Assembly (NCBI RefSeq): GCF_000739775.1
Contig: NZ_BBJH01000040.1
Span: forward strand, 30,016 to 94,015
From: Paraburkholderia heleia NBRC 101817
GTDB taxonomy: Bacteria; Pseudomonadota; Gammaproteobacteria; Burkholderiales; Burkholderiaceae
Direction: 5' to 3'
Length of the DNA stretch: 64,000 nucleotides
The translations under genes and the position numbers were made by a program. Positions 8,836 through 16,581 of the stretch are shown here, in pieces; the first letter of the stretch is position 1; every line of letters begins with the position of its first letter. The notes beneath the pieces are model-generated. The model saw nothing but the letters and a program-made list of their open reading frames with translations. It ran no database searches and was not told where the DNA came from.

Positions 8836-8868
8836 GGTGTTTACCCTTAACAGGGTTTACCCTATAAT
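8836..8868 (+). promoter_or_regulatory. Promoter of the DUF3563 gene with embedded operator-like repeats
   Basis: TTTACC (8840-8845) and TATAAT (8863-8868) are spaced by 17 bp, a good sigma-70 promoter. The 9-mer GTTTACCCT occurs twice (8839-8847 and 8855-8863). The second copy forms the palindrome AGGGT-TT-ACCCT (8852-8863) between the -35 and -10 boxes. A regulator bound there would block polymerase. The predicted transcript starts about 40 bp before the ATG at 8917. Confidence 0.6.
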
Positions 8869-8916
8869 CGGCTTATTCGATTCGCGGGCACGTGCCCGTC
8901 AAAGAAGGGCCAAATC

Positions 8917-9096
8917 ATGTACCTGCTCAGCCGTCTTTTCCTGTTCCTCTCCGAAACCGCCGAAGCTCGCCGTCAGCAGCGCGAGGAAGCGTATCTCGCG
9001 CAGTCCGTCGACATCTACGATCTCGAGTTCCGCATGCGCAAGATGGATCGCGAGAAGGCCACGCGCCACCCGTCGTGGATGAACCACTACGGCTAA
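8917..9096 (+). CDS. DUF3563 family small protein
   Basis: A 59-residue protein starting MYLLSRLFLFLSETAEARRQ and ending SWMNHYG. It has a short hydrophobic N-terminal helix followed by a charged helix (DLEFRMRKMDREKATRH) and matches the DUF3563 family common in Burkholderiaceae. Function unknown; an inner-membrane-associated peptide is plausible. It is a complete single-gene unit with its own promoter (8836-8868) and a strong terminator (9137-9161). Confidence 0.85.
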   Translation: MYLLSRLFLFLSETAEARRQQREEAYLAQSVDIYDLEFRMRKMDREKATRHPSWMNHYG

Positions 9097-9136
9097 GCAG
9101 GAATGCTGTGCCCCGCTCACGGGGCAGAACGAAATG

Positions 9137-9161
9137 AAAACGGCGCCGAGGCGCCGTTTTT
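9137..9161 (+). terminator. Rho-independent terminator after the DUF3563 gene
   Basis: An 11-bp perfect stem (AAAACGGCGCC / GGCGCCGTTTT) with a two-base loop, ending in a T run. The A-rich 5' arm means it may also work for the convergent membrane-protein gene. Confidence 0.85.
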
Positions 9162-9192
9162 GCGTACTGTGCGTGAACGGCTGCCGCGCCGT

Positions 9193-9996
9193 TCAGCGGC
9201 CCGAGTCCGGCATCTCGGCGGCCTGCTTTTCCTGCACGCCGAAGCAGCCGCGGTACGTTGCGTAGAACGAGCAATAGAGCATCGTCGTCACGATGATGAG
9301 CGCGGGCATCAGGATCGCCACCGTGAAGTCGCCCGCGCCGAGCGTGCGCAGAAGCGTCGACAGGCCGATCGATACGACCGTCGAGACCGCGAACCACAGC
9401 GCCCCGTACACCGTGAATGCGCCCTTGTTGCGCCAGCAGCTCACAATGCTGAAGAACATGGCCTTCACGGGCGGCACGTCGTGCCATGCCGTGAGCACGG
9501 GCGCGAACCAGAACAGCATCGACACCGGCACGTAGCAGAGCAGCGAAGCAAGCACCGCAAGCGGCACGTCGCTGCTGGCGAGCGCCTGCGCATCGAGGTC
9601 GCCGCCGATCGTCATCAGCTGCAATAGCGCGCCGCCGTCCACGAACGCAGACGCGGCCAGCACCAGCAACATCGCCACCACGTAAATCGCCCCGAGCACG
9701 AGCAGGTGCTTCGCCACGACGTTGCCGTACGAACGAAAGCCGTCGATCAGAATGGTCGGGAACACCGGTTTGCCCGCGATCGTGTCGCGGCACGCCGCCA
9801 TGAAGCCGACCGCCACGCCGGGCACGAACAGCAGCGGCAGCACGCCGCCGATCACGGGGATGGCGGAAATCAGCGTCATCGCCAGCAAATAGGCGAAAAA
9901 CAGCGTGAGAAACGCGAGCGGATTGCGGCGGAACAGCCAGATACCCTGGCGGAACCAGACGTAGCCCGTCTTCGCGGGGACTTCAATTAGTTGCAT
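9193..9996 (-). CDS. BPSS1780 family membrane protein
   Basis: A 267-residue polytopic inner-membrane protein with about six hydrophobic segments (for example FLTLFFAYLLAMTLISAIPV and LLVLGAIYVVAMLLVLAASA). N-terminus, pattern and the FRSYGNVVAKHLLVLG segment match the BPSS1780 family of Burkholderiales. No function is known. Its ATG overlaps the last 10 bases of the homoserine kinase gene upstream, so the two are translationally coupled. It is the distal gene of a thrB operon. Confidence 0.85.
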   Translation of the reverse strand: MQLIEVPAKTGYVWFRQGIWLFRRNPLAFLTLFFAYLLAMTLISAIPVIGGVLPLLFVPGVAVGFMAACRDTIAGKPVFPTILIDGFRSYGNVVAKHLLVLGAIYVVAMLLVLAASAFVDGGALLQLMTIGGDLDAQALASSDVPLAVLASLLCYVPVSMLFWFAPVLTAWHDVPPVKAMFFSIVSCWRNKGAFTVYGALWFAVSTVVSIGLSTLLRTLGAGDFTVAILMPALIIVTTMLYCSFYATYRGCFGVQEKQAAEMPDSGR

Positions 9997-10994
9997 GGGC
10001 GGTGTGGCAAGGCGTGATGGGAGCCGGCCTCGCTGCCGGCGAGGCGCTCGCGCAGGATGCGCTCGAAGTGGCCGGGATCGTGCGGCTTGAGCAGTTCGGC
10101 CGAGCGCGGCAGGTGGAAATCATACAGGCGCGAGACCCAGAAGCGGTACGCGCCTGCGCGCAGCATGTCCATCCAGTGCCGCGTTTCCTCGGGCGTGAAT
10201 GGGCGCACGGTCTGGTAGGCGCGCAACAGCGCGTCGGCGCGCGCCGTGTCGAGCTTGCCCGTGGCGAGGTCGACGCACCAGTCGTTCACGGTCACGGCCA
10301 CGTCGAAGAGCCACTTGTCGCAGCCGGCGAAATAAAAGTCGAAAAAGCCGCCCAGCCGGACTTCGTGGCCTGGCGCCGGGTGCGAGTGCGCGAACATCGC
10401 GTTGTCGCGGAACAGGTCGCAATGGCACGGACCGCCCGGCAGCGCCGCGTAGTCGGCCGAGCCGAAGAATGCGCGCTGGTGGTCGAGTTCGCTCGTGAGG
10501 AGCGTGCGCTGGGCGTCGGCGAGAAACGGCAGCACCGTCGGCACCGTTTCTTCCCACCACGAAAGGCTGCGCAGATTCGGCTGGTCGCCGCGGTAGTCGC
10601 GGCCCGCCAGGTGCATGCGCGCGAGCATCTGGCCCACTTCCGCGCAGTGCTCCACGCCGGGCGCGAGTTCGGGCTTGCCTTCGAGCTTCGAGACGATGGC
10701 CGCGGGCTTGCCGTGCAGCAGTCCAAAAAGCGCGCCGTCCCGGCGCGGCATGGGGTCGGGTACCGGCACGCGATGCGAGGCGAGGTGCCGCATCAGGTCG
10801 AGGTAGAACGGCAGCTGCTCGGCCGTCAGCTTTTCGAAGATAGTCAGGACGTATTCGCCGCGCGTCGTCGTCAGGAAGAAGTTGCTGTTCTCGATGCCGG
10901 ACTGGATGCCGCGAAATTCGACGACATCGCCGAGATCGTAGTCGCGCAGCCATTGGGCAAGCGCTTGGTCGGTGACAGCGGTGAAGACGGCCAT
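9987..10994 (-). CDS. thrB: Homoserine kinase
   Basis: A 335-residue homoserine kinase of the aminoglycoside-phosphotransferase-like (ThrB type II) fold, which phosphorylates L-homoserine in threonine synthesis. It starts MAVFTAVTDQALAQWLRDYD and carries the nucleotide-binding region GIENSNFFLTT, the catalytic-loop motif CHCDLFRDNAMF and the metal motif GFFDFYFAG. Length is typical. It is followed by the overlapping BPSS1780-family gene and preceded, 174 bp upstream on the same strand, by a DUF2782 gene. The other threonine genes are not in the window. Confidence 0.93.
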   Translation of the reverse strand: MAVFTAVTDQALAQWLRDYDLGDVVEFRGIQSGIENSNFFLTTTRGEYVLTIFEKLTAEQLPFYLDLMRHLASHRVPVPDPMPRRDGALFGLLHGKPAAIVSKLEGKPELAPGVEHCAEVGQMLARMHLAGRDYRGDQPNLRSLSWWEETVPTVLPFLADAQRTLLTSELDHQRAFFGSADYAALPGGPCHCDLFRDNAMFAHSHPAPGHEVRLGGFFDFYFAGCDKWLFDVAVTVNDWCVDLATGKLDTARADALLRAYQTVRPFTPEETRHWMDMLRAGAYRFWVSRLYDFHLPRSAELLKPHDPGHFERILRERLAGSEAGSHHALPHRPCN

Positions 10995-11167
10995 GCAAGA
11001 AGGTCGGTTGATTGGTAATGGCGGGTCGGCGAACGCTGCGAGGTGCTGCCCGAGGGGCTTGCAGGCGTGTCCGGCTCAGGTGCGATGTCGGCGACCCGGC
11101 TTATGGGGCGGCGCACATGGCGGTGGCGTGCGCATGCCCCAAAACGGCATGCGCACGCCCGGATGGC

Positions 11168-11575
11168 TCAGTAATGCAGGTTGATCGACGGCAGGCGCGT
11201 GCTGGCCTGGCCGTTGTTGCGAACTTGCGGCGAGGTGTCGGGGTTCGCGCTCATCGTGTAGCGCGTGCCGAAGTTCGAATGCACGTTGATTTCGACGGGC
11301 TTGCCCTTGTCGCGGAACTCGGTGATTTCGGTGCCGTTCGGGCTCACTTCGTGATAGCTGGGCACGCGCGGCACGTCGTTGATGTTGACCTTCGAGGTGA
11401 CGCGTGCGGCCGGCTGGTTGTTGATCGCGGCCAGATCGGGCAGGCCCGCGCGTTCGTTCTCGGACTGCGCGGATTGTGCCTCGACGGCGGTCTTTGCGTC
11501 GTCGGCCGGCGCGGCCATGGCGACCCCGCTGAAAGCGAACGTCACTGCGGCGACGGCAAGAAGGTGCGACTTCAT
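11168..11575 (-). CDS. DUF2782 domain-containing exported protein
   Basis: A 135-residue exported protein of the DUF2782 family. A signal peptide (MKSHLLAVAAVTFAFSGVAMA) is followed by a polar linker and the conserved core (YHEVSPNGTEITEFRDKGKP). The ATG at 11575 is set by GGAGAAAG 5 bases upstream. The family is regularly found beside homoserine kinase and polA in beta- and gammaproteobacteria; here it sits just upstream of thrB and both run leftward. Role unknown; a small periplasmic protein is the inference. Confidence 0.85.
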   Translation of the reverse strand: MKSHLLAVAAVTFAFSGVAMAAPADDAKTAVEAQSAQSENERAGLPDLAAINNQPAARVTSKVNINDVPRVPSYHEVSPNGTEITEFRDKGKPVEINVHSNFGTRYTMSANPDTSPQVRNNGQASTRLPSINLHY

Positions 11576-11779
11576 GGTCTTTCTCCGATGGGATGCCCCA
11601 ATTCTAGCAAATCCGGGCGCTTCGCCCCATGTCGCGCAGGCGCTGCGGCCCGCGCCCGGCGGGCCGCGCGCGGCGCCCGCAGCCGGTGCTGCAAAAGCCC
11701 TGGGCGCGGCGAGGTTCGTCGCCGGAAAGTCGCACCTTCCGTGGTAATGTGGACCCATCAAACGGAGAGGCGAACGAAG

Positions 11780-13303
11780 ATGAACAACGACTACCTGCGG
11801 CCCCTCATGACGCCGGCGCACGACTTCCCGGACGAATCTTTCGAAGACGCCGCCGACGCCGTGGCGCGCCTCTCGAGCATCTACGAAGCGAATACGTCGT
11901 TCCTGCGCGACGCGTTCGCGCGCTATCGCCGCGGCGAGGCGTTCGAGCGCCGCGTGCGCGCGTGCTACCCGTTCGTGCGCATCCGCACCAACGTCAACAC
12001 GCATATCGACTCGCGCCGCTCATATGGGTTCGTGGCGGGCCCCGGCGTGTTCGAGACCACCGTCACGCGGCCCGATCTGTTCGGCAATTACTATCGCGAG
12101 CAGTTGCGCCTGCTGGCGAAGAACCATCATGTGGCCATCGAAGTGGGCGTCTCGGACCAGCCCATTCCCGTGCACTTCGCGTTCGCCGAAGGCATCCACC
12201 TCGAAGGCGATCTCGACCGCGAGCGCCTCTTTGCCATGCGCGATGTGTTCGATACGCCCGATCTCGCGCAGCTCGACGACCGCATCGTGAACGGCACCTA
12301 CGAGCCGGAGGCGGGCGAGCCGCATCCGCTCGCGCTCTTTACCGCGCCGCGCGTGGACTTTTCGCTGCATCGGCTCAAGCACTACACGGCCACGTCGCCC
12401 ACGCACGTGCAGAACTACGTGCTCTACACGAACTACCAGTTCTATATCGACGAATTCGTGAAGCTCGGCCGCGCGATGATGGCGCACACCGACGACGCCG
12501 ACCTGCGCAACTATCGCAGCGAATACACCTCGTTCGTCGAGCCCGGCGACGTGGTCACCTACAACGCGAATCTGGGCGAACAGGACGACGAAGGCACGGC
12601 GCCCGCGCGGCTGCCGCAAATGCCGGCCTATCACCTCAAGCGTGCGGACGGCAGCGGCATCACGATGATCAACATCGGCGTGGGCCCTTCGAACGCGAAG
12701 ACGATTACCGACCACATTGCCGTGCTGCGTCCGCATGCGTGGATCATGCTCGGCCACTGCGCGGGCTTGCGCAACACGCAGCGTCTGGGCGACTACGTGC
12801 TTGCGCACGGCTACGTGCGCGAGGATCACGTGCTCGACGCCGATTTGCCGCTGTGGGTGCCGATTCCGGCGCTCGCCGAAGTGCAGCTCGCGCTCGAGCG
12901 CGCGGTGGCGGAAGTCACGAAGCTCGACGGCGTGGAACTCAAGCGCGTGATGCGCACGGGGACGGTGGCGAGCGTCGACAACCGCAACTGGGAGCTGCGC
13001 GATCATCGCGAGCCGGTGCAGCGACTTTCGCAGAGCCGCGCGATCGCGCTCGACATGGAAAGCGCAACCATCGCCGCGAACGGATTCCGCTTTCGTGTGC
13101 CGTACGGCACCTTGCTGTGCGTTTCCGACAAGCCGCTGCACGGCGAACTGAAGCTGCCGGGCATGGCCGATTCGTTCTATCGCGCACAGGTCGATCAGCA
13201 TTTGCAGATCGGCGTGAAGGCGATGGAGATTCTGCGCACGAACGGCCTGCACAAGCTGCATAGCCGGAAATTGCGCAGCTTCGCGGAGGTGGCGTTCCAG
13301 TAA
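11780..13303 (+). CDS. amn: AMP nucleosidase
   Basis: A 507-residue AMP nucleosidase, which splits AMP into adenine and ribose 5-phosphate and so trims the adenylate pool. The N-terminal AMP-nucleosidase domain (residues 1-170) is followed by a nucleoside-phosphorylase-like domain with GVGPSNAKTITDHIAVLRPH and the active-site region AIALDMESATIAANGFRF. The ATG at 11780 follows GGAGAGG. Length slightly exceeds the E. coli enzyme. It is monocistronic and divergent from the DUF2782/thrB unit. Confidence 0.93.
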   Translation: MNNDYLRPLMTPAHDFPDESFEDAADAVARLSSIYEANTSFLRDAFARYRRGEAFERRVRACYPFVRIRTNVNTHIDSRRSYGFVAGPGVFETTVTRPDLFGNYYREQLRLLAKNHHVAIEVGVSDQPIPVHFAFAEGIHLEGDLDRERLFAMRDVFDTPDLAQLDDRIVNGTYEPEAGEPHPLALFTAPRVDFSLHRLKHYTATSPTHVQNYVLYTNYQFYIDEFVKLGRAMMAHTDDADLRNYRSEYTSFVEPGDVVTYNANLGEQDDEGTAPARLPQMPAYHLKRADGSGITMINIGVGPSNAKTITDHIAVLRPHAWIMLGHCAGLRNTQRLGDYVLAHGYVREDHVLDADLPLWVPIPALAEVQLALERAVAEVTKLDGVELKRVMRTGTVASVDNRNWELRDHREPVQRLSQSRAIALDMESATIAANGFRFRVPYGTLLCVSDKPLHGELKLPGMADSFYRAQVDQHLQIGVKAMEILRTNGLHKLHSRKLRSFAEVAFQ

Positions 13304-13310
13304 GCGTGCA

Positions 13311-13553
13311 TTGACCGGCGGCGGCTGGCTACAGGGCGCGCCGCCGGTTTCGGTTGTCGTCCTCGCTCGATCTGCCAGGAACGCCGGCGTGCGCCAGCGG
13401 TTGATTCCCGCTGAGGACTTCGGCAAGACCATGGGTCTGATCGCACTGCTGAACAATCTCGCCCAACCGCCCGCGGGCCTGCTGGGCCGGGCTCTTTGCG
13501 ACGCGCCTGGCGGAAGATGTGCGGCGTGGCTGGCGACTATCGAGGAAACCTGA
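13311..13553 (+). pseudogene. Remnant of an MFS transporter gene
   Basis: An 80-codon open frame whose central part (RLIPAEDFGKTMGLIALLNNLAQPPAGLL) reads like a transmembrane-loop segment of a major facilitator protein. There is no N-terminal half, and both flanks are non-membrane in composition. The most economical reading is the relic of a deleted transporter gene left between amn and the chromate transporter genes. A short unrelated ORF cannot be excluded. Confidence 0.4.
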
Positions 13554-13580
13554 ATTCGCACGCCGCCGCACGCCGCCGAC

Positions 13581-14108
13581 TCATTGCCCGAACCCCGTCA
13601 ACCCGATCAGACTCCCCGCGCCAAGCAGCCACAGCGGATGAATCTTCGTGCGAAACGCGAGCGCGGCGCACACGCCGGTAATCGCCCAGGCGATCCAGGA
13701 GGGATCGGAGGCTCTGGCGATCAGTACGGCGCTCGCGGCCACGAGGCCCGCCGTCACCGGCACGAGCCCCTTCTGTGCGATACGCCGCCACGGGCGGTCC
13801 TTGAAGCGATCCCACGCGTGCAGCGCGGCGATCGTGACGAGCGACGACGGCCCGAACTTCGCAATCGACGCGACCAGCATGCCTGCCCAGCCGGCCACGT
13901 GCCAGCCGACCAGCGTCACGACCATCATGTTCGGACCGGGGGCGGCCTGGGCAAGCGCGAATAGCGCGCTGAACTCGCTCGCCGGCATCCAGTGGTGGAC
14001 CTCGACGACCTGACGCTGCATCTCGGGCAGGATCGTGTTGCCGCCGCCGAACGCGAGCAGCGAGAGCTGGCCGAAGATCGCGGCGAGCGCAACGAGTGTG
14101 GCGCTCAT
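13581..14108 (-). CDS. Chromate transporter (CHR domain), second subunit
   Basis: A 175-residue membrane protein forming one CHR domain: FGGGNTILPEMQRQVV near the N-terminus and LAQAAPGPNMMVVTLVGWHV after the second hydrophobic helix. CHR proteins export chromate or act on related anions. Here the usual two-domain ChrA is split into two genes. The ATG of this gene overlaps the stop of the upstream CHR gene (ATGA at 14105-14108), so the two halves are translationally coupled and probably form a heterodimer. Confidence 0.88.
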   Translation of the reverse strand: MSATLVALAAIFGQLSLLAFGGGNTILPEMQRQVVEVHHWMPASEFSALFALAQAAPGPNMMVVTLVGWHVAGWAGMLVASIAKFGPSSLVTIAALHAWDRFKDRPWRRIAQKGLVPVTAGLVAASAVLIARASDPSWIAWAITGVCAALAFRTKIHPLWLLGAGSLIGLTGFGQ

Positions 14109-14710
14109 CGCGCGGCTCCTTGCTTGCGCGCCGCGCGGGCGGCGAGCGCGATGCCGACCGGCGTGAGCACGAGCATGGTGGGCAAGAGCGGCGTGCGCAG
14201 CACGGCAATGGCCACGAAGCCGAGTGCGGCGACGACGGCCGCGGCAGGATCGCGCCGCAGCGGCAGCACGATTTTCAGGGCCATCGAGACAAGCAGCCCG
14301 GCCGCCGCCGCGGCCAGCCCCACGAACAGATGCCGCACGTGCGGGTCGTCTTGCGTGCGCTCGTAGAGCACGCCGAGCCCGATCACGACGAGCGACGGAC
14401 CCGCGATCAGGCCGAGGATGCCCGCGAGTGCGCCGCGCCACCCCTGAAAACGCATGCCGAGCGCGACCGAGAGATTGATGACGTTGCCGCCCGGCAAGAA
14501 CTGGCAGAGGCCGAGCAGGTCGGTGAACTCGCTGGCGGTCAGCCAGCGGCGCTGCTCGACGATGGTGCGGCGCGCGAGCGGCAGTGCGCCGCCAAACGAC
14601 GTGAAGCCGAGAGCGAGGAAGCCGAGGAACAGATCGCGTACCGTCGGCGTGTGCAGGCTGTCGTCCGTGCCATGTCCGGCTGCGGCGGCCGATGAGATGG
14701 ATTGTTTCAT
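14105..14710 (-). CDS. Chromate transporter (CHR domain), first subunit
   Basis: The N-terminal-type CHR half, about 201 residues from the ATG at 14710 (an in-frame TTG at 14734 is also possible; neither has a strong ribosome binding site). The CHR signature FTSFGGALPLARRTIVEQRR and the second motif GLCQFLPGGNVINLSVALG are present. It is the first gene of a two-gene operon ending with the 13581-14108 subunit. A LysR gene diverges from it 100 bp away and is the likely regulator. Substrate specificity of split CHR pairs is not certain; chromate/sulfate is the family default. Confidence 0.87.
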   Translation of the reverse strand: MKQSISSAAAAGHGTDDSLHTPTVRDLFLGFLALGFTSFGGALPLARRTIVEQRRWLTASEFTDLLGLCQFLPGGNVINLSVALGMRFQGWRGALAGILGLIAGPSLVVIGLGVLYERTQDDPHVRHLFVGLAAAAAGLLVSMALKIVLPLRRDPAAAVVAALGFVAIAVLRTPLLPTMLVLTPVGIALAARAARKQGAAR

Positions 14711-14810
14711 GAATGGAAGGGACCTCTGGGGCAAGTTCGGAGATTAAGCCCATTCGCGCGCGCGGCAAAACGATTTCTATGGCGCGCTCTTGTGATCTAC
14801 ACTCACAAGC

Positions 14811-15740
14811 ATGGTACGTCCCCTTCCTCCCTTTCCTGCGCTGCGCGCGTTCGAGGCCGCTGCGCGGCACAACAGTTTCTCCGCCGCGGCGGGCGAGCTC
14901 AATGTGACTCACGGTGCCATCAGCCGGCAGGTGGCCGCGCTCGAGGCGTGGGTCGGCGTGCAGGTGTTTCACCGGCACGGCAAGCGGGTCGCGCTGACCG
15001 AGGACGGGCGGCGCTACCTCGCCGCCGTGCAGTCGGCCTTCGACGATATCGCGCGCGCAACCAGCCAGTTGCGCGACACGGGCATGGTCCACGTGCTGCG
15101 CGTGAGTGCGCTGCCTACCTTCGCGATGAAATGGCTGCTGCCGCGGCTTTCGCAGTTTCAGCGCCTCGCGCCGAACGTCGAGTTGCGCCTGTCGACCTCG
15201 AACGCGCCGGTCGAGACGCTCGAAGGCTTCGACGTGGCCGTGCGGCGCGGTCCGGCCCACTGGCCCGACTGCGAGTCCGGTCATTTTCTGGACGAGATGG
15301 AACTGCCGGTGTGCAGTCCGGCGCTGCTCAAACGCGCGCCGATTCATCAGGCGAGCGATCTTGCGCGCCACGTGCTGCTGCATTCGGACACGCGTCCCGA
15401 TGCGTGGCGCATCTGGCTCGCAGCCGCAGGCGTGAAAGCCAAATGCCGCAAGAAGCAGTCGTTCGACCACTTCTATCTGGCCTTGCAGGCCGCCGTGGAT
15501 GGTCTTGGTGTCGCGCTCGGCCCGCTGCCGCTGCTCGACGACGAACTTGCATCGGGGCGCCTCGTCACCCCGCTCGCGGGGCCGCATCTCGACGCGCGCG
15601 GCTACTGGTGGGTGGCGCGCCGCGAGATGGCGCAAGCGCCGCTCGTCCTGCAGTTTTGCCGCTGGCTGGAAGAGCAGGCGAGCACGCGGGCGCCGCTCGG
15701 TGCGTCCCGCGCGCAAAGCAAGAGGGGAGTGATGCGCTAA
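14811..15740 (+). CDS. LysR family regulator, GcvA-like
   Basis: A 309-residue LysR regulator of the GcvA/AmpR-like branch, recognised by LPPFPALRAFEAAARHNSFS at the N-terminus, the HTH AAGELNVTHGAISRQVAALE, and the effector-domain signature LRVSALPTFAMKWLLPRL. It is divergent from the split chromate transporter genes, which it probably controls. The inducer is unknown. The C-terminal 20 residues are Arg/Ser-rich and probably disordered. Confidence 0.9.
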   Translation: MVRPLPPFPALRAFEAAARHNSFSAAAGELNVTHGAISRQVAALEAWVGVQVFHRHGKRVALTEDGRRYLAAVQSAFDDIARATSQLRDTGMVHVLRVSALPTFAMKWLLPRLSQFQRLAPNVELRLSTSNAPVETLEGFDVAVRRGPAHWPDCESGHFLDEMELPVCSPALLKRAPIHQASDLARHVLLHSDTRPDAWRIWLAAAGVKAKCRKKQSFDHFYLALQAAVDGLGVALGPLPLLDDELASGRLVTPLAGPHLDARGYWWVARREMAQAPLVLQFCRWLEEQASTRAPLGASRAQSKRGVMR

Positions 15741-15812
15741 GGCGCGAGCGCTGCGCAGGCCTGCGAAAACATGAACCGCAGGCCATCCGCACGCCGCGCC
15801 GCGAGCGATGCA

Positions 15813-16580
15813 TCAGAGATAGAACATCCGGTCTTCGTCGGAGTCGCGGTCGCGGCGCGCCGGGTGCTCCTTGCCGGTATCTTCGGCGGTATCCGCATCT
15901 TCGTAGAACTTGAGAACGGCTTCGAGCACCTGGTCCGGGTCGTCGATCACCTGCATCAAGTCCATGTCTTCGGGATTGATGAGGCCCATGGGCACGAGCG
16001 CCGAGCGGAACCAGTCGAGCAGGCCCTTCCAGAATTCGGCGCCCACCAGAATGATGGGCACGTGACGCGACTTTTTCGTCTGGATGAGCGTGAGCACTTC
16101 GGCCAGTTCGTCGAGCGTGCCGAAGCCGCCGGGCATGACGATCACGGCGTCCGAGTTCTTCACGAAGGTGACCTTGCGCGTGAAGAAATGGCGAAAGCGC
16201 AGCGAGATGTCCTGCCACTGGTTGCCCGACTGCTCGTGCGGCAACTCGATGTTCAGGCCCACCGAAGGCGACTTGCCCGCATGCGCGCCCTGGTTCGCGG
16301 CTTCCATGATGCCGGGGCCGCCGCCGGAGATCACGGCGAAGCCCGCATCGGACACCTTGCGCGCAATGGTGCTGGCGAGCTGGTAGTACTTCGACTCCGG
16401 TTTCAGGCGGGCGGAACCGTAGATGCTGACCGCTGGCCGGATCTCGGACAGGTACTCGGTCGCCTCGATAAACTCTGCCATAATCGTGAACATCTGCCAC
16501 GATGCGCGGGCCTTCTTGGCCGTCGCGCGCTCTTGATCTGCGAGTGAACGCAGACTCGGAATCACTTTTCTCTTGTCCAT
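15813..16580 (-). CDS. LOG family (Lonely Guy) Rossmann-fold protein
   Basis: A 255-residue LOG-family protein (TIGR00730 type), related to cytokinin-riboside 5'-monophosphate phosphoribohydrolases. Diagnostic motifs are ISGGGPGIMEAANQGAHAGK and MPGGFGTLDELAEVLTLIQT, which carry the catalytic Arg/Glu environment. It is longer than plant LOGs because of an N-terminal helical extension (SLADQERATAKKARASWQ). Its ATG (16580) is one base away from the divergent polA ATG (16582), so each gene's leader lies inside the other's coding sequence. Confidence 0.88.
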   Translation of the reverse strand: MDKRKVIPSLRSLADQERATAKKARASWQMFTIMAEFIEATEYLSEIRPAVSIYGSARLKPESKYYQLASTIARKVSDAGFAVISGGGPGIMEAANQGAHAGKSPSVGLNIELPHEQSGNQWQDISLRFRHFFTRKVTFVKNSDAVIVMPGGFGTLDELAEVLTLIQTKKSRHVPIILVGAEFWKGLLDWFRSALVPMGLINPEDMDLMQVIDDPDQVLEAVLKFYEDADTAEDTGKEHPARRDRDSDEDRMFYL

Positions 16581-16581
16581 A

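Noticed and set aside
15565..16500. Long plus- or minus-strand open frames overlapping real genes (also for example 10002-11018, 17377-19593, 35692-37716)
   Set aside because: They are shadows of high-GC coding sequence: their translations are Arg/His/Ala-rich without motifs and are antisense to well-supported genes.
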